A stretch of DNA of 64,000 nt from Secundilactobacillus pentosiphilus (lineage in GTDB: Bacteria > Bacillota > Bacilli > Lactobacillales > Lactobacillaceae), in assembly GCF_002217985.1 (NCBI RefSeq), contig NZ_BCMI01000017.1:1-64000 (forward strand), written 5' to 3'. Both the position numbers and the translations under genes were made by a program. This document shows positions 57,112-64,000 of this stretch, piece by piece. The notes under the pieces are model-generated. The model did not search any database, had not been told where the DNA came from, and saw only the letters and a program-made list of their open reading frames with translations. Positions within the stretch are counted from its first letter, which is position 1. Every line of letters begins with the position of its first letter.

Positions 57112-58023
57112 TTACACAAAGTTGCGCATATACCTTACCGAATGCCGAATTGCTGCATCCACCTGCGTGTCATCTGCCTCAAAGGCCTTGTCTTCGATTT
57201 CAATGCTCGTGTTGCCCGCGTAGCCAACATCGCTCAGGGCTGACACAAACCGGCCCCAGTCAATATCGCCGTAACCGGGCAGCTTGGGGACCATGTACGA
57301 CAGCGGTGTCGCCATCGTGCCAACATCAGCTAAGCGTTCAGGTAATAATTTAATATCCTTAAAGTGCACTAGGAATAACTTATCTTGAAACTCGTAAATG
57401 GGTTTCAGATAGTCCAGCATCTGCCAGACGAAGTGCGACGGGTCATAATTCAGGCCAAAATTATCGTAGTCTAGGATGTCAAACACCTGCCGCCAAACTG
57501 CCGGCGAAGTCATGATGTTTTGACCGCCCGGCCACTCATCATCGGTAAACAGCATCGGACAGTTTTCGATGCCGATTCGAATACCGCGATCTCTAGCGTA
57601 CTCGATGATCGGCGGCCAAACTTCGGCCACTGATTTGAGATTCTCTGCCACGGTCCGGTACTGGTCACGCCCCAGAAAAGTGGTGACCAGCGGCACGTTC
57701 ATCAATTGAGCGGCGTCGATCACCCGGTAAAGGTGGGCAATCGCCCTGTCAGCCACTTCAGTATTTGCCGACAGCGGGTTCGGGTAATAACCCAACGCTG
57801 AAATTTCCACCTGACGTTCAGCCGCGTACGTCCGCATTGCTTCCGCCCGCGTCGGTGTTAACCGTTCCGCGTCAACGTGAGCCACTCCCGCGTACCGGCG
57901 GGCACCGTCGCCCTTGGGCCAAGCTGCTAATTCAACACAGCCTAACCCGCGGGCAGCCGCGTAGTCGATCACTTCTTCATATGACATATCTGCCAAAATC
58001 GCACTTAACAAGCCTAACTTCAT
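57112..58023 (-). CDS. Sugar phosphate isomerase/epimerase-family protein
   Basis: A TIM-barrel (xylose isomerase-like) protein of 303 residues. The start is taken as the ATG at 58,023, five bases after AGGTGG; an ATG at 58,026 is possible. Landmarks: YAAARGLGCVELAAWPKG, RGIRIGIENCP, a metal-ligand pattern in NFGLNYDPSHFVWQMLDY and LFLVHFKDIKLL, and SIEIEDKAFEADD near the end. The family includes isomerases, epimerases and dehydratases for inositol, hexuloses and keto-glycosides. It is the last gene of the operon. The partner Gfo/Idh enzyme suggests work on an oxidised sugar. Confidence 0.87.
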   Translation of the reverse strand: MKLGLLSAILADMSYEEVIDYAAARGLGCVELAAWPKGDGARRYAGVAHVDAERLTPTRAEAMRTYAAERQVEISALGYYPNPLSANTEVADRAIAHLYRVIDAAQLMNVPLVTTFLGRDQYRTVAENLKSVAEVWPPIIEYARDRGIRIGIENCPMLFTDDEWPGGQNIMTSPAVWRQVFDILDYDNFGLNYDPSHFVWQMLDYLKPIYEFQDKLFLVHFKDIKLLPERLADVGTMATPLSYMVPKLPGYGDIDWGRFVSALSDVGYAGNTSIEIEDKAFEADDTQVDAAIRHSVRYMRNFV

Positions 58024-58032
58024 CATGACCAC

Positions 58033-59022
58033 CTAACTTTCTTCCTTAGATACGGACCGCTGGATCAGCAACGCGCCAATGATGATGACCCCTTTGATGG
58101 CGCCCACCAGAAACGACGGGACACCCAGTAAGTTCATCAAATTATTAATGATCCCCAAGGTCAGGGTGCCAAACACCGTCCCCAAAATCGTTCCGCGGCC
58201 GCCAGCCATCGACGTGCCGCCGATCACAACGGCAGCAATGGCATCCATTTCGTAGCCGCTCCCTGAAGACGCTGAGTTCATGCTACCCAACCGTGAGGCT
58301 TCAATGATCGACGCCAAGGCTACCAGCACACCCGATAACGCGTACACCAGTAACAAGACCCGGTTCACGTTGATCGTGGACAAGAAACTGGCGCGTTTAT
58401 TACTGCCGATGGCGTACACGTATCGGCCAAACGCCGTCCGTCGCGCGATCACGCTGATGAGCAGGCAAAGCGCCAGCCAGTAAATCATCGGCATGGGAAT
58501 GACGCCGAATAACTTGGTGTTGGCGATCGCGGTAAAAGCACTGGCTGAGCGGCCGGTTGCCAAGACACCGCCACCGTCAAAACAGTATTCGGAAACTGAG
58601 CGGTAGATCTGCATGGTCCCTAGCGTCACGATGAAGGCCGGCACCCCAAACTTGGAAATCAAGCCTCCAGTAATCGCGCCGAATACCAGTCCCGCGAATA
58701 CCGCAGCAACAATGGCCAAAAAGATATTCTGCGTAGCGTTTAAAATGGTCATCGCGATCAGACCCGTCGCGGCCATCTGGGAACCGACGGCCAGGTCAAT
58801 CCCTGCCGTGATGATCACCAGCGTCATCCCTAGTGAAATGATGCCGATGATCGAGTTGTTCATTAAGATGTTCATGATGTTGCTGACGCTGATAAAGGTC
58901 GATCCTTTCAGGATCACGGCCACGATGAACAGGATCAGGAAGGCGAAAATGGCGCTATAGTCTGCAATCAGTCCTTTCAGGCTGCGTTGCTTGTGCTGTG
59001 CTGAAGTCTGCATGTCTGTCAT
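58033..59022 (-). CDS. Ribose-type ABC transporter permease (RbsC-like)
   Basis: A membrane protein of 329 residues with about nine hydrophobic segments. Features: ISLGMTLVIITAGIDLAVGS, the family loop NRRxxxGR form in RRTAFGRYVYAIGSNKRAS, and the cytoplasmic loop MDAIAAVVIGGTSMAGGRG (the EAA-like segment), then GVPSFLVGAIKGVIIIGALL. The ATG has AGGAAGG upstream. It sits between the ATPase and isomerase genes in one operon. With the ATPase and binding protein it forms a type II carbohydrate importer. The substrate is unknown. Confidence 0.9.
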   Translation of the reverse strand: MTDMQTSAQHKQRSLKGLIADYSAIFAFLILFIVAVILKGSTFISVSNIMNILMNNSIIGIISLGMTLVIITAGIDLAVGSQMAATGLIAMTILNATQNIFLAIVAAVFAGLVFGAITGGLISKFGVPAFIVTLGTMQIYRSVSEYCFDGGGVLATGRSASAFTAIANTKLFGVIPMPMIYWLALCLLISVIARRTAFGRYVYAIGSNKRASFLSTINVNRVLLLVYALSGVLVALASIIEASRLGSMNSASSGSGYEMDAIAAVVIGGTSMAGGRGTILGTVFGTLTLGIINNLMNLLGVPSFLVGAIKGVIIIGALLIQRSVSKEES

Positions 59023-59034
59023 AAGTTCACCTTC

Positions 59035-60513
59035 CTAATCTAATTGTCCGCCCGTTGCCACCAGCATGATGTCGCGCTCGTTAATGTCACCGTGTGGCAG
59101 TTCCGCACGAACCTCGCCGTGGGTCATGACGTAGACCCGGTCGCAGAGCTGTTGGAGCTCGGCAATCTCACTGGTGAGGATCACAAAACTGATTCCCGTT
59201 TTAGCCAGGTCCATAATTTGATGGTAAATCTCGGCCTTCGCCCCCACGTCAACCCCCTGAGTGGGATTATCCAAAATCACCACGCTGGGGTCAGTACAGA
59301 GCGCCTTGGCTAACAGGACCTTTTGCTGATTGCCGCCAGATAACGAACCGATGACGTCCTTAACGTCCGCCACTTTAATGTTGATCTGCTTAACGTACCG
59401 TTGCACGGTGGCTGTGAGCTGACCGCGATTGATCAAGCCGCCACGAGACAGCCGCCCAAGTATCGGCAACGCCAGGTTTTCTTCAATATTTAAATCCGGC
59501 ACGATACCATTTTCCTTACGGTTCTTCGGTAAATACGCGATGCCGTACCGCTTGATATCCGCGGTCGTTTTGATGCGGACCGGCCGTTCATTGACCAGCA
59601 CCTGACCCGCGTCGAAAGCGGTGGCCCCGACCACGGCACTGAAAAGTTCGCTTCGCCCGTCACCCAGTAAACCAGTCACGCCGATAATTTCACCGCGATG
59701 CACAACGAGATCAACGTTTTGAAATTCGCGTGCTTTCGTCAGTCCTTTTAACGTCAAAACCGGTTTTCCCAGTGGCCGTGGCTGATAGATCTCACTATAG
59801 GCCAGCTCCTTACCCACCATTTGATTACTTAGCTGAACTTCTGTCAGTTCCGGGGTTACCTGCCCCGAACTCACGACCACGCCATCCCGCATGATCGTAT
59901 AAGTGTCACAGATTTCCAGGACTTCATTAAGTTTATGCGAGATAAAGATCAGGCTGACCCCCTGATCGCGCAACGACCGCATCATTTTAAACACATCATT
60001 AATTTCCACGTCCGTTAGCGAGGTCGTGGGTTCATCCATAATGATCACTTTGGCGTCACGCATCAGCGCCCGCACGATTTCAGTGATCTGCTTATACGAT
60101 GCATTCAAGTCGCGCACCATGGCGGTCACGTCGAGTTCGATGCCAATCCGATCCACAAACGCCTGCGCCGTCGCAATCATTTCCCGTCGGCGTAATCCCC
60201 CATAGTGCTTGAGTTCGTGGCCTAAATACAGGTTCTCGTAGACGGCCAAATCATTAACCAACGAGAGTTCCTGGTGGATAAAGGCAATTTGCTGCTGGCT
60301 GGCCGGCGTCGCGGGTGCGCCATCGATCTCAATGTCCCCCTGATCCTTGGTATACACGCCGGTTAGAATGTTCATCAGGGTCGTTTTACCCGTCCCGTTT
60401 TCACCTAACAGCGCGTGGATCGACCCCGCTTCCAGGGTAAAATCGACCCGTTTCAGCACGGCATTGGCCCCGAAGGCTTTTTCAATTTGACGCATCTTAA
60501 CGACATCAGTCAT
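59035..60513 (-). CDS. Ribose-type ABC transporter ATPase with two ATP domains (RbsA-like)
   Basis: A protein of 492 residues with two fused nucleotide-binding domains. The first has Walker A GENGTGKTTLMN, a degenerate signature LNASYKQITE and Walker B VIIMDEPTTSL. The second has a degenerate Walker A (GLLGDGRSELFSA), a good signature LSGGNQQKVLLAKAL and Walker B VVILDNPTQG. This asymmetric pattern is normal for RbsA, MglA and AraG. The start is taken as the ATG at 60,513; a GTG at 60,522 is an alternative. It powers import of a sugar brought by the lipoprotein encoded just upstream. Confidence 0.9.
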   Translation of the reverse strand: MTDVVKMRQIEKAFGANAVLKRVDFTLEAGSIHALLGENGTGKTTLMNILTGVYTKDQGDIEIDGAPATPASQQQIAFIHQELSLVNDLAVYENLYLGHELKHYGGLRRREMIATAQAFVDRIGIELDVTAMVRDLNASYKQITEIVRALMRDAKVIIMDEPTTSLTDVEINDVFKMMRSLRDQGVSLIFISHKLNEVLEICDTYTIMRDGVVVSSGQVTPELTEVQLSNQMVGKELAYSEIYQPRPLGKPVLTLKGLTKAREFQNVDLVVHRGEIIGVTGLLGDGRSELFSAVVGATAFDAGQVLVNERPVRIKTTADIKRYGIAYLPKNRKENGIVPDLNIEENLALPILGRLSRGGLINRGQLTATVQRYVKQINIKVADVKDVIGSLSGGNQQKVLLAKALCTDPSVVILDNPTQGVDVGAKAEIYHQIMDLAKTGISFVILTSEIAELQQLCDRVYVMTHGEVRAELPHGDINERDIMLVATGGQLD

Positions 60514-60528
60514 CCGTGTCACCGACCT

Positions 60529-61509
60529 TTAGTATGGCGATTTCGCATCCAAGAATTTAGAAACGTTGCTCTTCGTAACGATAGTTGGAGCAATGATAGT
60601 GTCTTTCTTGATGTCCTTACCGTTCATCTTCTGGTTTGCCAGCTTGATGGCATCGCCGATCATAGCTGGTGAGTACGTTGCCGTAAACTTGGTAATATCG
60701 CCGCCCGCTTTGATTTGTTTAAAGTAGGCTTGGTCGCCACCGGCACCAGAGATGATCTTAATGTCAGTCCGCTTGGCGTCTTTCACCGCTTGTAAGATGC
60801 CGATTGACGATTCATCATCGATCGAGAAGATGCCGTCAACTTTCTTGTTGGATTGCAGCATATCGGTGGCCGCCTTCAGACCCTTTTCCTGCGTGAAGTC
60901 ATCCGCCGTCATGTTGACTAACTTAATGTCTGGGTAGCTCTTCTTCATGACTTTCTTAAAACCGGCCGTCCGTTCAGCACTCACCGAACCAGAACTTGGG
61001 ACGTTCAAAACGGCAACGGTCCCCTTGCCCTTCAACGTGTCACCGATCTTTTTAGCTGATAATTGGCCAATTTGAGGGTTAGATCCCGCAACGTAGCCGG
61101 TGTACTTAGCATCCACTTTCCGGTCAAAGACCACCAGCGGAATCTTAGCTTTAACGATCTTCTTCGCGGCAGTGGACACTTCGTCAGTCTGCGGTTGAAG
61201 GACGATGGCTCCAACTTTTTGCGAGATCATATCGTCGATTTGAGACGCCTGCTCGTTGACGGAAGACGAAGTGACGATTTTATACTTTTTCAGTCCTAAT
61301 TTCTTAACTTGCTGTTGCGCGTAGTAGTTCACGCCGGCTTCCCAACCGTGGTCGGAACTCGGAATAACCACGGCGAGGGTCTTGCTGCTGGTCGTTGATG
61401 AATCACTGGACTTTTTATTCGATGACGAACTGCTGCAGCCAGCCAGACCAAGTGTCAAAGCTGCAAGTGCGGTAACGCCAAGTAATTTAACTAGTAATCC
61501 TTTTTTCAT
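60529..61509 (-). CDS. Sugar-binding lipoprotein of a ribose-type ABC transporter (RbsB-like)
   Basis: A protein of 326 residues. The signal peptide ends in the lipobox LGLAGC, so it is a membrane-anchored lipoprotein. The mature part starts with a Ser/Lys-rich tether, then the periplasmic-binding-protein fold (LAVVIPSSDHGWEAGVNYYA, DDMISQKVGAIVLQPQTDEV, VDGIFSIDDESSIGILQAV, IKIISGAGGDQAYFKQIKAG). It resembles ribose/galactose/inositol-binding proteins. GAGTG lies before the ATG. It is second in the operon after the Gfo/Idh gene, with 12 bases between. The exact sugar cannot be read from sequence. Confidence 0.9.
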   Translation of the reverse strand: MKKGLLVKLLGVTALAALTLGLAGCSSSSSNKKSSDSSTTSSKTLAVVIPSSDHGWEAGVNYYAQQQVKKLGLKKYKIVTSSSVNEQASQIDDMISQKVGAIVLQPQTDEVSTAAKKIVKAKIPLVVFDRKVDAKYTGYVAGSNPQIGQLSAKKIGDTLKGKGTVAVLNVPSSGSVSAERTAGFKKVMKKSYPDIKLVNMTADDFTQEKGLKAATDMLQSNKKVDGIFSIDDESSIGILQAVKDAKRTDIKIISGAGGDQAYFKQIKAGGDITKFTATYSPAMIGDAIKLANQKMNGKDIKKDTIIAPTIVTKSNVSKFLDAKSPY

Positions 61510-61521
61510 ATCCGTTCACTC

Positions 61522-62607
61522 CTAAAGTTGAATTGGTTGCTGCTGCGCATCGCTCACGACACAAGCGTCAATGAGCCGCATTAAGTAATCTGCTTCTGAG
61601 AAATCCACGTAGCCGGCACTGGGCTGGCCGTTCACGTCATCGTAAAAGGCTTGAATGCCTGCGGTAAAGGCGTCCTTCCACCCCACCGCGTGGCCGTTTG
61701 GCAGCTCCGCGTCAGCCGCGGCTTGGCCGTGTAAATACTGACTGGCAGCGTATAGCTCTTCGTTGCCCTGATCCCGGTGACCGACCCATAACCGGTCGGG
61801 CCGTTCCTGATACCATTCCAGCGCCTGTTTTTGACCTTCAACTAAAACGTGGAGGTCATTTTTCTTGCCGGCGGTTACCTGAGACACCCGGATCAGCCCG
61901 GACAGCCCGTCTTCAAAGGTCACAAAGATAATGGCGGCGTCTTCATTTTCAACCGGCACTTCCTGCCCGTCCCGGAACCGGGTTGCGTATTCTTTTAAGC
62001 GTTTAACTTCCACGCTGACGATGTGCTGGTTGAAGATGTACTGCAGCGTGTCGAAACAGTGAGAGCCAATGTCGGCGATTGCTCGCGTTGGGCCGCCAAT
62101 CTCAGCGTCCACCCGCCAGTCATAGTCGCTTTGTTTCAATAACCAGTCCTGCAGGTACTCGGCGTTGACGAACCAGGGCTGGCCGATTGACCCGCTGGCG
62201 ACCCGTTCGCGCATTTCTTCCACCATCAGATTGTGGCGGTAATTGAAGTTCACGCCCCCTTTAAGACCGGTTTTTGCCAGCTGCCGCACTAGGACGGCTG
62301 ACTGCTCCGCGTTACTGGTAAACGGCTTTTCGCAGTACACGTTCACCCCCGCCGATAGCAGCTGTTGATTGATTGCAAAGTGGAAACTGCTAGGTGTGCA
62401 GTTGTGAACGACTTGTAAGTTCGGCTCCTGTGCCAGCAGGTCCTCAACTGCGGTGTAGTACCGGGGAATCTCCAATGCTTGACTGAGTTGCTTGGCAACC
62501 GCTTCATTAGGCTCACACACCGCGACTAGGCGCGCCCCCGGAACCCGTCGGATCGCCTCGATGTGCTGCTTACCAATGAAGCCAGTCCCAATGACCGCAA
62601 CATCCAT
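61522..62607 (-). CDS. Gfo/Idh/MocA-family NAD(P)-dependent oxidoreductase
   Basis: A dehydrogenase of 361 residues, first gene of the sugar operon. The ATG at 62,607 has GGAGG seven bases upstream; the longer frame to 62,649 has none. The Rossmann motif is VAVIGTGFIGKQHIEAI. The family motif with the catalytic Lys is VYCEKPFTSN, and a DIGSHCFDTLQYI segment holds the GxHxxD-type His. Such enzymes oxidise a sugar or polyol hydroxyl, or reduce a keto sugar. The isomerase/epimerase gene and the RbsABC-type transporter downstream point to uptake and oxidation of a sugar, inositol or glycoside. A LacI-type palindrome lies just upstream. Confidence 0.88.
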   Translation of the reverse strand: MDVAVIGTGFIGKQHIEAIRRVPGARLVAVCEPNEAVAKQLSQALEIPRYYTAVEDLLAQEPNLQVVHNCTPSSFHFAINQQLLSAGVNVYCEKPFTSNAEQSAVLVRQLAKTGLKGGVNFNYRHNLMVEEMRERVASGSIGQPWFVNAEYLQDWLLKQSDYDWRVDAEIGGPTRAIADIGSHCFDTLQYIFNQHIVSVEVKRLKEYATRFRDGQEVPVENEDAAIIFVTFEDGLSGLIRVSQVTAGKKNDLHVLVEGQKQALEWYQERPDRLWVGHRDQGNEELYAASQYLHGQAAADAELPNGHAVGWKDAFTAGIQAFYDDVNGQPSAGYVDFSEADYLMRLIDACVVSDAQQQPIQL

Positions 62608-62630
62608 GACAGTGCCTCCTTCCAAAACAA

Positions 62631-62645
62631 TGTAATCGCTTACGA
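62631..62645. promoter_or_regulatory. LacI-type operator before the sugar operon
   Basis: TGTAATCGCTTACGA has GTAA/TTAC arms around the central CG typical of LacI-family operators. It starts 24 bases upstream of the Gfo/Idh start codon. Read on the other strand, it also matches the cre consensus with about one mismatch, so CcpA binding is an alternative. Confidence 0.6.
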
Positions 62646-62699
62646 ACAAAGAATACGATTATTGTAAGTGATAGTCAACGCAATTTTTGCAAAATATAG

Positions 62700-62712
62700 T
62701 GTAATATTTACA
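62700..62712. promoter_or_regulatory. Second palindrome in the divergent region
   Basis: TGTAATATTTACA is a 13-base palindrome that shares TGTAA/TTACA arms with the site at 62,631. It lacks the central CG. The two sites are about 69 bases apart, and a TATAAT box for the LacI gene is at 62,754-62,759. Confidence 0.5.
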
Positions 62713-62789
62713 TTATGACGTGATATATAACGCAATTTTAAGAAAATCCATGCTATAATAAGTGACAAATTAGAAAGTAGGTGGCCTTG

Positions 62790-63788
62790 ATGACTCGTAA
62801 ACGAAAACCAGCCTCACTATCAGACATCGCCGCAGCATCCGGTTATTCAATTGCGACGGTCTCACGTGCAATCAACCATCACGGCAGCGTGAGTGCTTTG
62901 GCGCAGCGAACGATCGATGCGCTGGTGGCAGAGCTGGACTATCACACGACTAATACGCCTCAGCCAGCCAAGAGCACAACCATCGCCGTTTTAATTCCCA
63001 ATTTATCTAACCCATTCAACTCGTCAGTGTTAGAGGGCATTCAAAACGCCGCCACCACTCACGGCCTCAACGTTGCCCTGCTGATGGTCAAGGAAACTGA
63101 TACTGATATTGACTACTACCTGAATATGTTGAAGGACGCCAACTACTGCGGTGTCATCGCCTTAGGTGCTCTCCCGGATAACCAAACTGCCTACCAGCTC
63201 AACCACGAGATTCCAGTGGTGATGTGTTCGGAATACTTGGAAGATACCGACATGTCCTACGTTGGCATCGATGATAATGTCGCCGCGCAAAAGGCCACCG
63301 ACTACCTGACAAAAATCGGGCGCCGTCACATTGCACTGATCAACGCCACTACCAATCACAAGTACGCCCGCGAACGAGAAACCGGCTATAAACAGGCGCT
63401 GCAACGAGCCCTTTTGTCCCTTGACGCCGACTTGATCCTGCACATCAACAGCATCCGCTACAACCTAGCGCTCTCCAAGGTCACGGACTTGCTCCGCTCC
63501 CGAAGCGAAATTGACGCCATCTTCGCAGCTTCCGATATTTTCGCGATAGCAGCGTTGGAAGCCGCCCGCCATTTAGGTCGTCAGGTCCCCGATGAACTTT
63601 CAGTGGTGGGGTTCGATAATACCTTCTTAGCCACGGTCGTCTCCCCTAAACTCACCACCATTAAGCAACCCGCCTATGAAATTGGTCACGAAGCGTGTGA
63701 GATCCTGCAGGAAAAAATTGCCCGTAAAAATGCACCAGAACGCCATGAAGTTTTAAAGGCCTCGTTGCTGGTGAGGGAAAGTACGTAG
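62790..63788 (+). CDS. LacI-family transcription repressor
   Basis: A regulator of 332 residues. The ATG at 62,790 has AGGTGG five bases upstream; the frame extends to 62,781 without a better site. The N-terminal helix-turn-helix and hinge are visible (SLSDIAAASGYSIATVSRAI, then LVAELDYHTTN), followed by the two-lobe ligand-binding fold (AVLIPNLSNPFNSSVLEGIQ, IPVVMCSEYLEDTDMSYVGI, IDAIFAASDIFAIAALEA, VVGFDNTFLATVVSPKLTTI). The gene is divergent from the Gfo/Idh-ABC operon with two palindromes between them. It is the likely repressor of that operon, induced by the imported sugar or a product. Confidence 0.9.
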   Translation: MTRKRKPASLSDIAAASGYSIATVSRAINHHGSVSALAQRTIDALVAELDYHTTNTPQPAKSTTIAVLIPNLSNPFNSSVLEGIQNAATTHGLNVALLMVKETDTDIDYYLNMLKDANYCGVIALGALPDNQTAYQLNHEIPVVMCSEYLEDTDMSYVGIDDNVAAQKATDYLTKIGRRHIALINATTNHKYARERETGYKQALQRALLSLDADLILHINSIRYNLALSKVTDLLRSRSEIDAIFAASDIFAIAALEAARHLGRQVPDELSVVGFDNTFLATVVSPKLTTIKQPAYEIGHEACEILQEKIARKNAPERHEVLKASLLVREST

Positions 63789-63790
63789 TC

Positions 63791-63824
63791 AAAAACGCCT
63801 ATCCGCAATGGATAGGCGTTTTTT
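63791..63824 (+). terminator. Terminator after the LacI gene
   Basis: AAAAACGCCTATCC (63,791-63,804) and GGATAGGCGTTTTT (63,810-63,823) pair perfectly around a five-base loop. A T-run follows. Confidence 0.9.
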
Positions 63825-63851
63825 ATGGAGTATCTTAGTAACTGGTTTCTT

Positions 63852-64000
63852 CTAATACATTAGTGGCACTAGATATTTATTAGCGAAGGCCTCCACAGCA
63901 GCGTCACTGGGATGATTCTCATCGTCAATTTCAGGATGATACTTGATCAGGCTATCGTCAACATTAAACAGTCGCTGCCGGCCTTTCACCGGAAATGGCT
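63852..64000 (-). CDS. C-terminal end of an unidentified gene, cut by the window edge
   Basis: The minus strand from 63,998 encodes an open frame of 48 residues ending at the TAG at 63,852: PFPVKGRQRLF..., then LIKYHPEIDDENHPSD, ending FANKYLVPLMY. The start lies beyond the window. The mix of residues and the position before a terminator on the other strand support a real gene. I do not recognise the family. Confidence 0.55.
   Translation of the reverse strand, partial: PFPVKGRQRLFNVDDSLIKYHPEIDDENHPSDAAVEAFANKYLVPLMY

Overview
The window reads as a chromosome segment of a Lactobacillaceae species. The support is low-to-middle GC Gram-positive codon use, strong AGGAGG-type ribosome sites, giant YSIRK-like/KxYKxGKxW-like adhesins with LPQTxE sortase signals (the form preferred in Lactiplantibacillus plantarum relatives), MucBP and MBG/YDG repeats, and cre-like CcpA sites. 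The genus cannot be fixed from sequence alone. No rRNA, tRNA, CRISPR or complete insertion sequence was seen.

Region 1 (1-32.9 kb) is a surface-adhesion island, almost entirely on the minus strand. In transcription order it holds: an adhesin with a Thr/Gly-rich stalk (29.4-32.5 kb); a tight five-gene operon of a leaderless MucBP-fold protein, a 63-aa helical protein, an SseB-like protein, a 69-aa protein and a giant adhesin of about 4,300 residues (13.9-29.1 kb); a second giant adhesin of 2,776 residues (5.4-13.7 kb); a highly structured RNA-like element of three related modules (5.04-5.36 kb); an Mga/AtxA-type regulator; and a second leaderless MucBP-fold protein with an 84-aa partner. The left edge holds a 5'-truncated Mga-like regulator and a phage-type AP2-domain protein. 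The 4,300-residue adhesin is split by a one-base frameshift near 22,977. The repeated pairing of leaderless MucBP-fold proteins with huge anchored adhesins, plus SseB and small helical proteins, is the best candidate here for an undescribed system, perhaps adhesin-dedicated export or folding factors.

Region 2 (33-36 kb) is a redox operon: an Old Yellow Enzyme-type reductase, a zinc alcohol dehydrogenase and a MarR regulator.

Region 3 (36-45.2 kb) is a sugar-acid cluster: a GntP-family permease, a DASS-family anion transporter, a 2-hydroxyacid dehydrogenase, a mandelate-racemase-type dehydratase, a seven-bladed lactonase, a LysR regulator and glucarate dehydratase. Together they suggest uptake and dehydration of aldonic/aldaric acids, with the downstream aldolase missing from the window.

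Region 4 (45.3-49.9 kb) has a small unknown protein, two secreted proteins, and a divergent MarR/DHA2 drug-efflux pair. Region 5 (49.9-55.6 kb) has an AraC regulator divergent from a fumarate-reductase-like flavoprotein, an MFS transporter and an FMN reductase, likely a reductase system for an unsaturated acid, followed by a quinone-oxidoreductase-like MDR protein. Region 6 (55.9-64 kb) has a secreted Lys-rich protein, then a sugar operon (Gfo/Idh/MocA dehydrogenase, RbsB/A/C-type ABC transporter, sugar-phosphate isomerase/epimerase) divergent from a LacI repressor, with two LacI-type palindromes between them. The right edge cuts an unidentified gene.
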